Source of the DNA: Antedon mediterranea
Taxonomy: Eukaryota; Echinodermata; Crinoidea; Comatulida; Antedonidae
Direction: 5' to 3'
Length of the DNA stretch: 64,000 nt
Assembly: GCF_964355755.1 (NCBI RefSeq)
Contig: NC_092674.1
Location: 13,399,001 to 13,463,000 of the forward strand
Shown: positions 10,961 to 22,320 of the stretch, piece after piece
How positions within the stretch are numbered: position 1 is the first letter of the stretch
Layout: each line of letters starts with the position of its first letter
Notes under the pieces: generated by a model
The model's input: the letters and a program-made list of their open reading frames with translations, nothing else
Database searches by the model: none
Told to the model about the DNA's origin: nothing
Program-made: the position numbers and the translations under genes

Positions 10961-12438
10961 CTAATGCAGTTTCGTACCCACCCCTTAAAATTACTCAAAA
11001 TGATTTCAATACTTCATCTAGCCTACTCACGAGTTGTCTACAGCATTCAGCAAGCATAAAATGGTAAAATATCGATAATTTCTTATTTATAACTATTTTT
11101 AATCAATTAATAATTGAGCACCCTTCAGAAATCCATCGCCAGCTTAGCTTCGCTACGGAGGCCTCATAGGGCATCGATCTATAGAGGACGCTGTTATGAT
11201 CATATTATGGCGATAATAAAATATTGTTTACATGTTCCTCGTGAAACGGATTTTAAGTTTTTTTCATAAAGAAATATTTTGTGTTTAATTATGTTGTTAA
11301 TGTTTATTTTGAATGTTGTGTGTTATTGTCTTGTCAAATTATATTTTTTTGTAAGGGTCACTAATGATCAGCTTCGGCTGGATGGACCACCCTCATAAAA
11401 TATTGTTGAAATAAATTAATGAATACTAGTTGCTTCATTATTTAATGTTTTATTTGATTTTATTTTAATAAACACAACATGAAAGAAGATAAAAAAGAAG
11501 AAATGAAAGACATGAAATGATGTATTCAGTGTCAGCAGAAGTAAAATAAATTCTAGTAATTGATGGAAAACATTATAATTATTGTATTTACTGTACATTA
11601 CATTTCAATAAATTATATCTTTCTGTTTTTGTTGCATTTCCTATTTCCATGTATTTGAAGAGGTCTTTCATAGGTGAATAAAAAATGTTAATTAATAATA
11701 ATATACTTCTATAAAATCTTAAAACAGGGAAACCATTAGCGTTTCTAGTATAGCTAGTGATAACAAATACTAAAACAATTAATTCGTCATAGCTTGATTA
11801 TTGTGTTATAACATTAACAATGTAACTCAGGAATGAAGTACTGTAATTCTTTTTAATCATTTCATTTATTTATTTGACCTACAAACCATAATGTAAAATA
11901 AACTTTTAAACAGAGGAAAATTGCCAGGTCAGTACTTATATCTTCAAGAGTCAGCAGTTCCATATTTATCTTCTTTTCTGTGTGAAATTCTACTAGTAAA
12001 ATGAAAGAACAAATTAAAAACATAACATAATTATGATGATACCCACAATGATGAATACAGCAATTGTATAGTATTTCTTTTTCTTTATTAAAAATACGAA
12101 ACGCATGTCGGAAATAATGAAAATTATAATTATTTGGTGCGTGCTTTAAACGTTAGTAACTACGCCCTCTATAGAACGCAACTGTTTACTCTATTAATAG
12201 AGTTAATGTCCTGTGAGGCCTCCGTACTTTTATCGGCAGGCCTAGCGATGATTTTCGCGAAGCTAAGCTGGCGATGTATTTCCGAAGGGTGCTCAGTATT
12301 AATTGATTAAAAATAGTTTTAAATAAAAAATTATCGATTTTTTACAATTTTATGATTGCAGAATGTTGTAGACAACTCGTGAGTAGGTTGGATGAAGATT
12401 TTGAGTAATTTTAAGGGGTGGGTACGAAACTGCATTAG
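10961..12438. mobile_element. Long-inverted-repeat element (about 1.5 kb)
   Basis: The outer ends are inverted copies: CTAATGCAGTTTCGTACCCA at 10961 and its complement ending at 12438. The inverted repeat continues imperfectly for over 200 bp on each side, including GAGCACCCTTC..ATCGCCAGCTTAGCTTCGC and the GCCTCCGTA/TACGGAGGC segment. The middle has no transposase frame and carries a copy of the LINE-like tail (11291-11420). It is a foldback/MITE-like non-autonomous DNA element. No convincing target-site duplication was found. Confidence 0.75.
11291..11420 (+). repeat. Dispersed non-LTR-like 3' tail, independent copy
   Basis: It shares TTGTCTTGTCAAATTATAT, GATCAGCTTCGGCTGGATG and ATTGTTGAAATAAA with 1211-1348, but the flanks differ, so this is a separate insertion inside the long-inverted-repeat element. 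Confidence 0.6.
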
Positions 12439-12950
12439 GCCCTACATCATTTAGTTGTCAATGAATGAGGATCATTCACAATTAAGAAAGTGTACAACCA
12501 GTTGATTTGTATGCATGTTATCAGTTTTTGTTTTTTTAATCAAATGTGTACATTCTTATAAATGTACACTTATTTATAATAAAAACAACATAACATTCTT
12601 GAGTTTCAAACAAGATTGAATTCATGCTTGTTGAGAAACAAATTATCGGATCTTTATAGAGGACGGTATATACTATAAATTACTCATCAGTCATATTAAT
12701 TTAAACTGTTGAAATACACTGGCGTACTCATTTTTTATTTGCTTGAATTTTTAGTTACTTACATTTTTCAACCATTGTCTATTTCTTTTTTAGACGTGAC
12801 CATCCATGTTTTCTAGAGGGAGATTTTTGTGAACAACCTTATGGTTTTAGAAATGTCATTCCACTGGTTGATGATATTAATTTATTTGAGGTAAAATATA
12901 CTCTGTTGAGTTCCTAGACTTTGTTTCTATTGGCATGATGGCTATATTAA

Positions 12951-14582
12951 AGGGGGGTTCCGGGTTTAAAATGAATAGTAAAAAATGTAAAATATATTTG
13001 TTTGTCTCTTGAACGGTAAAAGTTTCAATTTATATAAGAGCCCAGTGAAGCAGAACGAAGGCTGTGAAATGAGGCCAGATTACAAGTGCAGCTACGGCAA
13101 AATCACACTGTGGTTACAGAATAGGAAATTCATGAAATGGTCAATCTTCCGACGACTCGTTATCATTAACCATATCAATTACTTTTGTAAAATTATACTT
13201 ATCTGATGTATTTTTAGTCGGTCTTCCCATTTATAAAGTCAATTTTCTATGAAAATTCATCAAAACAGTGAAAAATTAGATAAGTTTGCACTTTACGTTT
13301 GCCGATTTTCGCACTGACTTAGGGAAAGCCTTCAAAATCAATGAAGCGTAACGTATACATTCCTGCTGAGCGAGGAGAGCGAGAGGGCGATACACGTGCT
13401 CTCTCTGCCCATGCCTGGCATCGTCACGTGATAAGCAGATACAGTGTATACAATACCAAACTGGTCGGGTCGAGTATACCCCGTCTATAATCACAACATG
13501 AACGATGTACAGTATTTGATTGAAGGTCGACTCAACCTACCGGAATGGTAGAGATAATATAGCTCGAATGAGAGAGTTGGAATATTTGTAAACAAAAGTA
13601 CAGTATTGCTAATTTTAACAAGTGTAGCCTATAGTAAAAGGCCTGGTAGTATCAATTCGCATAGGGTCTACTACACTAGCTAGCTCAATTTTTAACTGGG
13701 CCGGATCGGCTAGGCTAGGCTAGGTCTCCTTCCTACTACCGGTCTACTTGCTTGATGCAGTATCCGCTTTTTTGGAGAGTAAACTAGGCCTATTTCAGGC
13801 CTACTTATTTATTAGACGATCGGGACACCATACGTGCGGACGGCGATCGGACCTTGTTTTGCCTCAATATTCACAGCCGATTGTTGTAGAACGTTTTAGG
13901 TTTAGATTGTTTAGGAGTTGATAGGATGGGTTTGGAATCCACTGAGTTTTGTTATTTATGGGCCAATCGTTTAGTAATAGGCTAGCTAGGCCCATGAATG
14001 ATGGCCCCAATGTTTTAACGTAGCCATCGTGGCATGGAATCCCTAGTCAGAAATGGCTCTCACCCCCCGGCATGAATAAAATGATTATTTAGGCTAGGCC
14101 TAGCCTAGTACGTGAAACCGATATACGATCTGTACTATTAATTCGAGGTATAAAAATAGTATAATTTATGACTCCGTAATCTGTACTAAATTTTGTATTT
14201 CATTAAATGTCAAATAAATATATGCTACTACTGTTATTATTACACTTTAGGCCTAGCTTAGCAAATCTACAAAAAATGTATTTCACAATGATCGGGTGGT
14301 CGTCGTTTGACAGAGGAGAGAGAACACAACGTACAAGCTTGACGTCGCGAGTTTGGAATCCACTGATGACGTGATTTTGTGAATATCTCATGAATATTAA
14401 TGAGCTTCCCTAAGCTGCTGAAAAACAGACTTTCCATGAATTTACCCTAAAATGTATATGAAATTTAATTTTTTTAATTTCTCGTTATTACTTCTTCATT
14501 CTGACATGTCTATATTGTTATAATATTTTTTATTTAATAAATAAACGATATTTAAAAGCAATTTTAAACCCAGAATCCCCCT
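12951..14582. mobile_element. TTAA-flanked piggyBac-like non-autonomous element
   Basis: Flanked by TTAA on both sides (12947-12950 and 14583-14586). The terminal inverted repeats are about 22 bp with two mismatches: both begin AGGGGG and end GGGTTTAAAAT. Inside, no transposase frame is seen; the short frames at 13009-13206 and 13276-13494 have no protein features. TTAA targets are typical of piggyBac-type elements, but the AGGGGG terminus is not the classic one. Confidence 0.8.
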
Positions 14583-15611
14583 TTAAATGCTACTGACATG
14601 GCTCAGGATTTAATGCTCTAAGCTAAGCACACATTAAACACATCACTTGCTCACACAAAACAACCCATTCATCGAATTGAAGACTTTTACTTACCAAATT
14701 TACTATTTTATATCATGTGACATTAGTAATTTTGTTGCATTCAGTGATAACAGTGACATTCAATGGTCCCATTCAACGGGCAAGTGAAAATGGTGAGCTT
14801 TGTTGTCATGTAATAAGCCCAAAAATGTGAAAACCAACCAATATAGGCTTGGCTAAAATCTGAGCCTTGCTTTTTGCATGGACTTTAAATACTAAATTGT
14901 CTTGCCCATTTTATGTTTTTTTATAATTGCACATACTTTTTTTTTATAGAGAACACTTAAAGATCAAACCTTTTCAATGAGTCTTGATAGACCCGAGGGT
15001 GGACTTGATGCCCTGATGCAAGCTACTGTCTGCAGGGTATCTAATTTTACCTATTTACTTATTGGTAGTTTGTATGCTAAATTAACCTAAATAATATTGA
15101 TGGATCAAAAGTAGTTTATTATTTTATGTTTATATTGATTTATCTATCAATCAAAGGATGTGTCAATTCTATTAATTTAATTTTAATGTATTAACAATTT
15201 ATAATTTATTTCTCTATACAATAGTGGGCCTACTGTGATCGTACTGTTTACAATGTTTTGTTTGATTTGTGTTTAATTTAACTGTTTCTTTTGACTAAGT
15301 TTTATAAGTTAAAAAACATTTTTTTTTTCTAGAGAAGTGATTAACTTTATTAGAACTACAAAATTGCCTATTTAAAGTCTGTTTTTATTAAGACTTAAGT
15401 TCAATTTTCATGGTTTTTTTTTTTATCTTTAACATGAATTCAAAATGAAACCCAACCAAGAGAAGGCCTTCCACACTTTTAATGATCATTTGATGTAATT
15501 GATTTTTCAGGAGCATATTGGTTGGCGTAATTATTCAAGACATTTTATTATTTATATGAGTGATGCAGGATTTCACTTCGCACTTGATGGCAAGGTTTGT
15601 AGAAAAAACCC

Positions 15612-15875
15612 CTCATTTGAGGGGTAGCCAGCTCATTTGAGGGGTAGCTGGCTCATTTGGGGGGTAGCTGGCTCATTTGGGGGGTGGTAGCTGTATCATT
15701 TGAGGGGTAGCTCGCTCATTTGAGGGGTAGCTCGCTCATTTGAGGGGTAACTGTATCATTTAAGGGGTAGCTGGCTCATTTGAGGTGTAACTGTACCATT
15801 TGAGGGGTAGCTGTCTCATTTGATGTTTGCTGGATTATTTGAGGGGTAGCTGACGCATTTGAAGGGTAGCTGGCT
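15612..15875. repeat. 20-bp minisatellite beside an integrin splice donor
   Basis: About 13 imperfect copies of CATTTGAGGGGTAGCTGGCT, beginning 17 bp after the donor of exon 15511-15594. Variant units (CTCGCT, CTGTAT, CTGTAC endings) are interspersed. Confidence 0.95.
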
Positions 15876-16392
15876 AAAATATTTATTGTAAATAATTAAT
15901 ATTATTATATAAACTATTTACAGATAAAAAAAATTCAAAATTAAGACCAAAGATGTGGATAATTTCCATGTGGGAGAGTGGAGATGTATCTGCTGTGTGT
16001 AACAATATTTCCTACTTTTGTATTTTGTACCATTTATGAATTAATTTTCAAACTTATTATACCACATTGATTTAAAAGAAATGAGGGAAACATTTTGTTT
16101 TCTTATATACCACATTTTGAGTGAGTTCATAAGTGGAAGAAAAAAAAATTGCAACCAAATGTTTTTAATTTTTCTTTTAGGTTGGCGGGCTGACCTTACC
16201 AAACGATGGTGAATGTCATTTAGATGATCAAGGATAATACTCATTCTGAAAAAAATGTAACTAATTTTCTGATTTACTTTTCTGATTTAATTTATCATTG
16301 TTGTGTTACTTATGTAAATACGGACAATAGTCCAAATATGAGATTGAATTGAAATCATATAAAAAACTCAATTAATTAAATTACAATAATAA

Positions 16393-16565
16393 TAATACGG
16401 TCAACTCTACCAACTGAACTCTCTGAAAACTGGAAACTTTCCCAAAACCAGACGTTTCTTGAATTAAAAATTAATTTTTACCATTAAAAACAAATTCTGA
16501 ATACCAGAATTGCCAGACATTTTAGCCCAGCCCAAAGATTTCTGATATTGAGAGAGTTTACTGTA
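16393..16565. mobile_element. Possible pogo/Tc1-like MITE
   Basis: The left end TACGGTCAACTCTACCAA and the complement of the right end, TACAGTAAACTCTCTCAA, match at 14 of 18 places and begin with TA. 173 bp, no coding capacity. Confidence 0.45.
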
Positions 16566-16597
16566 TTATCTATTAAAAATCCACATAATTCTATCAG

Positions 16598-19500
16598 AGG
16601 GGAAACAAGACAAAATGGCGCATGCACTATCTGAACCCACACTTTCAGTCGATATCCAATAAAATGGACGAACTTAGAGCGAACGCGAAATACTTTCGTG
16701 AATTCCGTGATGCCAGTATAATGTCATTCACTGAAACATGGTTGCAGGATAGGCATGATGATTCTCATATCGAAATTAATGGTTGTAAAATACTTAGGGG
16801 AGACAGAACATGTGAATCAGGAAAGAAAAAGGGTGGTGGTATCTGTATTTACATCAATGAAAGATATTGTCACCAAAATAACGCAGTCGTGAAGAAGCAC
16901 AGATGCTCACCAAATTGTGAAATTCTTGTTGTAAGCGTACGCCCCTATTATATACCCAGGGAATTTTCACACATCATTGTTACTGTATATATTCCCAAAA
17001 CAAATCTGGTTAATAATGCATCGACAGAGATTGCAGAAGTACTGTACGACATAGAAGCTACCTCGCCCGATGCATTCGTTGTCATTAACGGAGATTTTAA
17101 TCGCGGATCATTGAAGAAGACAAGCGAGTACTACTACCAACACGTTACATGTCCTACGCGCGAAACAAGTATATTAGACCTCTGCTACACAAACGTGAAA
17201 AACGCATATGTTTCAACCCAGTGGCCGTGCTTGGGAGATCATTTTATAATCGTACTAAACCCGAAATACATTCCATTAGTTAAACGAGAGAAGCCAAGGA
17301 CTATTAAAGTAAAGAAATGGACAGCGGAAGCAACGGGACGCCTACAAGATGCATTTGATGATACGGACTGAGAGATGTTTATTAATAACCAACAGGTGGT
17401 AAACACCTAAAACGGTCCAGTCCCAATTTGCACAGTGGCTGTTAGTGACAGTGGCTGTGTTTGTGTGGACTAGTACACCGGGGTAACCCCCTACTCATCT
17501 CGAAAGATGTACTATGTTCTTTAAAGTGCGCATAAGCTATGTGTACACTGGACCTACAGTTTATAGTCCTTATCCGAGAAGACTCGTTCTACCACCAGAA
17601 CCAAGGAGCGAGTGAGCCTCGAACCCTTGCCGATGTTATGAATGAACTTACGGACACAGTGTCTGAATATATAAACTTTTGTAGTGATATGCTTATCCCA
17701 ACTAAAAAGGTTAAAGTATTTGCGAATAATAAACCGTGGATAACCAAAGATGTGAAAACTATTATTAACCGGAAACAGAAAGCATTTGCTGAAGGTAATA
17801 AAGCGAAATTAAAAGAGGTCCGTAAATACGTAAAGAAAAATACAAGTTTAAAAATAAGGTTGAAAAGAAGTTCACGGAAAATAACATGAAAGAGGTGTGG
17901 CAAGGAATGAGGTTAATGAGTGGACATATAAATAATAAACAAAAATCTGTATCGCTACCAAAAATTGACAAAGAATATATGCAAATGAATTAAATATATT
18001 TTTCAATCGTTTTAACAAATATGATTTTTCAAAAGAAATTAAGGAACGGAAGTGTCAGCTTGAATCAAATATAAATGACATAAAAATTGATACAAATGAG
18101 GGTGAAGTATATAAGTATTTTAGAAATTTGAATGCTAAGAAAGCTCCCGGGCCCGATAAACTTAAACCAAATATTTTAAAATCATGTGCAATGCAGTTAT
18201 CGTATATTTTCTCAATTATTTTTAATTTGTGTTTCACAACTAGTTCACTTTCAGAAACATGGAAACAATCATCTATTGTTCCTATTCCAAAAAGCCGTGT
18301 TATTAAGTATATGAATGATCTCAGGCCAGTTGCCTTAACATCAGTTGTAGGTAAAATATGTGAGAAAATTGTTTTAAAATGCTTAAAACCAATAGTCACT
18401 ACGCATACTGATCCCATGCAATTTGCATACAGAAGTGCTCGGAGCACAGAAGATGCGATTGTCGTTAAACTTGAAAGGCTGTATCGTCATTTAGATAAAC
18501 AAAGGTTGGAAATTCAACCCGTGTTATGTATTACGACTTCTCCTCTGCGTTTAACACTATTCAACCCCATTTACTAGTAGATAAGCTGTGTGAGATGGCC
18601 ATTCCCTTTAATTTGATTCTTTTTATTCTGAATTTTCTAACAAACAGAAAGCAGTATGTGAAGCTTAGCCCAACAGTATGTTCTGATGTTAGTGTTTCCA
18701 ATACAGGTGCGCCACAAGGCACTGTATTAGCCCCTTTTTTGTTTACCTTGTATACAAGTGATTATAGATCTAAATATGATTCTTGCCCAGTTGTACGATT
18801 TGCCGACGATACGGCAATGATTGGCTTGATTCAGAAGGACGATTGCACTTCATATTTAAATCAGATTAATAATTTTGTAAAATATAGTTATGATAACTTT
18901 TTAGAATTGAATGTTGAAAAAACAAAGGAAATTATTATAGATTTTAGAAAGAAAACGAATAAATGTGATCTAGTTGACATAATGGGTAGACAAGTTCAGA
19001 GGGTGGAAACATATAAATATCTGGGGGTTGTATTTAACAATAAATTGACGTGGAGTAACCACTTGGATCTTGTTATGAAGAAAGTAAATACTAGAATGTA
19101 CTGTTTAAGACAACTAAACAAGTTCAGTGTAAATTATAATATTTTGATTACATTCTATCAGGCTATTATTGTTGGGGTTTGGAAATATTGTATTGCAGGG
19201 TGGGGTGGAAATGTTACAGAGGGAGATAAGGGTAGAATTGATCGTGTGGTAAGAAGGGTTGAGAGGATGTCTGGTTTGTGTCAGCAGTCGGTGGATTCAG
19301 TTTATTGCGAGAACCTGGACAGGCTTTTTGGGATGGTGTTGAGGGATGAAAGTCATCCTGTGAATTCCGATTCAGGCAGTCTCAGGAGTGCTCGCAGTGG
19401 AAGATTGCGATCCGCGGCTGCTGACACAAACCGATATCTTTTCTCCTTTCTGCCCACAGGTATCGGGAGACATCAGCGACATACATCCAGAAGAGCACCA

Positions 19501-19646
19501 TGAAATAATATGTAATAATATGTTCTTGTTGTGAGTTTTTAATATTGGTATTGTTATGTTATTTTATATATTGTAATTGTGATGTATTTGAAGACGAGCA
19601 ATGTAATTTTCTCCTTGGGAACGAATAAAGACGCATGTCAATTTCT
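16598..19646 (+). mobile_element. Decayed non-LTR retrotransposon (endonuclease + RT)
   Basis: A nearly full-length ORF2 in several frames. 16622-17371 is an AP-endonuclease domain: SISNKMDELRAN, FTETWL, KGGGICIYIN, INGDFN, LDLCYTN, LGDH. 17539-17889 is the linker. 18128-18577 and 18526-19503 are the RT: KAPGPDKLKPNILKSC, FSSAFNTIQPHLL, GAPQGTVLAPFLFTLY, RFADDTAM, YLGVVFNNKLTW, ending SFLPTG. Frameshifts at about 17370, 17890 and 18530 make it inactive. The 3' end has a GGGAACGAATAAAG signal. It lies in sense orientation inside an integrin intron and is the same family as 23080-26207. Confidence 0.9.
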
Positions 19647-19945
19647 TGTTATGCATTTTATTTTATTTTATTTTATTCAATTTTCAGGCACAACAATACA
19701 TGACAACACAGCGGTGCAGCACCCTGAGGATTGCCATGAGTGCAAAGCACTATCGAGATGGCTCTCCATACTGCACTAGAACATATACACAAGATGCTCT
19801 ACATAGACAAAGACTTATTATTAAGTCTTTGGGAGTGGAGTTGTAAATTGTCATGAGAAAAAAACCCTGACATATGACAGGACTTGAACCCAGGACCCTT
19901 AGATTGGTAGCCAAGCATCATAACCACCAAGCCAAGCTCCACTCC
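19647..19945 (-). mobile_element. tRNA-derived SINE (copy 1)
   Basis: Read on the minus strand, it starts near 19945 with a tRNA-like head: A-box TGGCTTGGTGG and B-box GGTTCAAGTCC, 30-odd bp apart. A body follows, then a (TAAAA)n-like tail at 19650-19677. A second copy of the body, with part of the head, is at 56040-56230; both contain CACAAGATGCTCTACAT and CCTGACATATGACAGGA. The exact 3' boundary is uncertain. Confidence 0.75.
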
Positions 19946-20028
19946 CTCTCTCCTATTATGCTAAAAAAATGGATCAATACAAAGTATGATTGATATACAT
20001 ATTTTACATTTACTTTGTTTATTTTCAG

Positions 20029-21524
20029 GATTTTCCATCTTTAGGACAGCTTCATGAAAAATTATTATTAAGAAATGTACTGTAATTCCGATTTTTGCAG
20101 TTAGCAAAATCAAAACAGCGTGACGATCCAGCTCTTTATCAGGTATTGAATATGTTGAATCATGATAGAATACATTCTAGTATCTTGTGTTAATTCTTTA
20201 GAATTCTCCACATGCTAGTCCTATTAGTGCATGGGTTTAGTATCTGCTACTTGATCAACTTATATATATATATATATTGTTATCTGAAAAGTAATGGTTG
20301 GATATGCCATTTTAATGTCATGTAATAGTTATTCCATTCCAAAAATTTGGTCGGAAAAAAATGATTTACCTACCTGCCACTGCAGCATCTACCCAGATCA
20401 GCATGCTGGGAGATGAACCCTGCTCTTTTTTTTAATAATGTACCAAGTTCTTTAACATGCACTGTACAAGGGGCCAGCGGCTTTATGTCCCATCCAGAGT
20501 ATGAGGTATATTTTAATTTGTATTTCTTTATTTCAACAGGAATTAAGTTGTAAATGAGTTTTTCCCAGGTGGATCTGTGGGAACACTAGCTAGTGATTCA
20601 AAAAACATTATTGAACTTGTTCGTAGTAGTTATGATGTAAGTTTGGAGTTTTTCATAGCACCTTTATTTTTATTTGAGATTTTTTCCCAGTAGTTTTTTT
20701 TTCACCAATTATTATGTCATTAACACAAAACCAGCTAAGCAAACATTTATGCTGTTTGTGAAACAATTTTTGGATTTATAGGCCTTTATCGAGTGTAAAT
20801 AAAATTAGGCCTACATGCCATTAAAACTTCTTGAAAAATTGCTTTTTCTACAGACTTCGATGAATAAAGTACTGACGATTTTAAATGATATTGCAATATA
20901 TTTTTGTTTTGTTTTTATATAGTATTTATATGCATTTTTAATGTTTATACAAATTATATGTTATATGTATGTTATATGTAAATGTTTTTTATACAATCAG
21001 TGCAATAGGAGACTAGATAGTGATTAAGGTCGCTTTTTAGGAATCCTGTCTCTGCCTAGTGTTGTGTGATGTTTTCTTTTCTTTGTCCATGTTTTTCTAT
21101 ATTGTATTTTTATGGAGACAAAAAAATAAATGAAATGAAATAAAGTTTGATGTAACATTTAACTACATAAAAAGACTTGACCTCAATTAAAGTAACATTT
21201 TTCTTGTTCAAAATTACTTTAATTCTGTAAAAAACATCTTTCACACAGATGTGGAGTTATACACCATGCAGCGAAAGGATTAATGCACACATTTTGTTAA
21301 TTGCACATGTTTTATTAGTTATTAGTATCATAATTAATTAAAAAAATTATTTTTATAGAAAATTACATCTGAGATTCAACTTGTAGACACGGTGACAGCT
21401 CCTATTCATGTAACCTACTCAGCCTATTGCGATGGCGAGACATTGACAACAAATTCGCAGAACTGTAGTAACATTCGCTTAGAAAATGTCATTACATTTA
21501 AACTGTGTTGACAAATCCTATCTC
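20029..21524 (+). pseudogene. Integrin beta gene B, beta-I/hybrid exons 5-7 with frame lesions
   Basis: Exon 20029-20142 reads DFPSLGQLHEKLL, then TAA at 20083-20085; a family-like VIPIFAVSK lies in another frame, and DDPALYQ returns in the first, so there is a compensated pair of indels. Exon 20540-20636 begins EL and meets TGA at 20555-20557. One base over, VNEFFPGGSVGTLASDSKN is open, so one extra base is present. Exon 21359-21524 reads KITSEIQLVD through ENVITFK and needs one more A near 21500 to continue as TVLTNPIS and join the next exon in phase. The clustering of lesions in the ligand-binding head is the main evidence for pseudogene status. Confidence 0.8.
20940..21141 (+). repeat. 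LINE-like 3' tail
   Basis: It ends TTTTTATGGAGACAAAAAAA, then ATAAATGAAATGAAATAAAG: a polyadenylation-like signal followed by a short AATGA repeat, like CR1/L2-type ends. The left limit is not defined. Confidence 0.45.
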
Positions 21525-22320
21525 GTAAGACATGTTTACATTGTTTATTACCAATCACAAGTGGAGCATTAACCTTGGTCCATGCGTTGGAACGCTTAAA
21601 ACAAATGTTTCTGCTGCCCAAGCCTGACTGACCCAATATATTTTGGTCAGCTTCTTTTTTTATTTGTTTAATTGTAGGAGCATTTAATGAAAAAGCACAA
21701 ATAAAATTAAAAGGCAATATTATTTTCCCAAAAATTAATTATTTTTAAATCAACACTAAGGATTGAAGTAACAAGTAAATTGAAATTGCATTTTCTCTAG
21801 AACTACTTGTCCAAAAAACTTCATTTTTGTACAAGAGGCAAGAGTTATAATTTGTGATTTGTAATTTTAAAACATAATTCGATTTAATGTGCACCTTTTT
21901 TTATGCGAGTAGTTTAAAAACCTATTTCTTTTCAAATTCACTCGTTTGATGTTCGTGTTGCTGTTCTATTGTTAGTCAACTGAAGCTATTGTTAATTTAA
22001 AGGCTTGTTACACATAACCTTGCATACACATGCTTGTAGTGAAATTAGCCTAAATCACAAACAGCATTAAGACACACACAAATATATATACAGTATATAT
22101 ATTTTTCCCGGAGTAATCTTATGTAGGAGAATTTTACAGTAGGCGGAAGTATGCACTCGTTATTATTATTTTAAAAATGTCCATTTACTGGATAAATGGT
22201 ATGATTGATACAAAGTTGAATAATTTCGACTATGCAGTGGTTGAAAAAATAAGAGCTTTCTTTTAATATTAATAAGTTACAGGATACATGATGTGCTTGA
22301 ATTTTTATCAAAATATTTAG

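Larger units (their letters stand above)
12794..16256 (+). pseudogene. Integrin beta gene B, beta-I domain exons 1-4
   Basis: Exon 12794-12890 encodes HPCFLEGDFC..PYGFRNVIPL, the specificity-loop region of beta-I. Exon 14950-15036 carries LDRPEGGLDALMQATVC, matching the family's LDSPEGGFDAIMQ..C. Exon 15511-15594 carries IGWRNYSR..SDAGFHFALDGK. Exon 16181-16256 carries GGLTLPNDGECHLDDQ, then meets TAA (16235-16237) in frame. Removing one A near 16230 restores a family-like continuation ending SEKN before the next exon's DFPS, so a 1-bp insertion is the likely lesion. Exons 1-3 are intact and their phases agree. Confidence 0.85.

Noticed and set aside
9917-12793. Promoter and 5' exons of integrin gene B
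   Set aside because: No signal peptide, PSI or DxSxS-coding exon could be found there; I did not call a promoter.
13009-13494. Possible small genes inside the TTAA element
   Set aside because: No domain, no splice context, no family-like residues.
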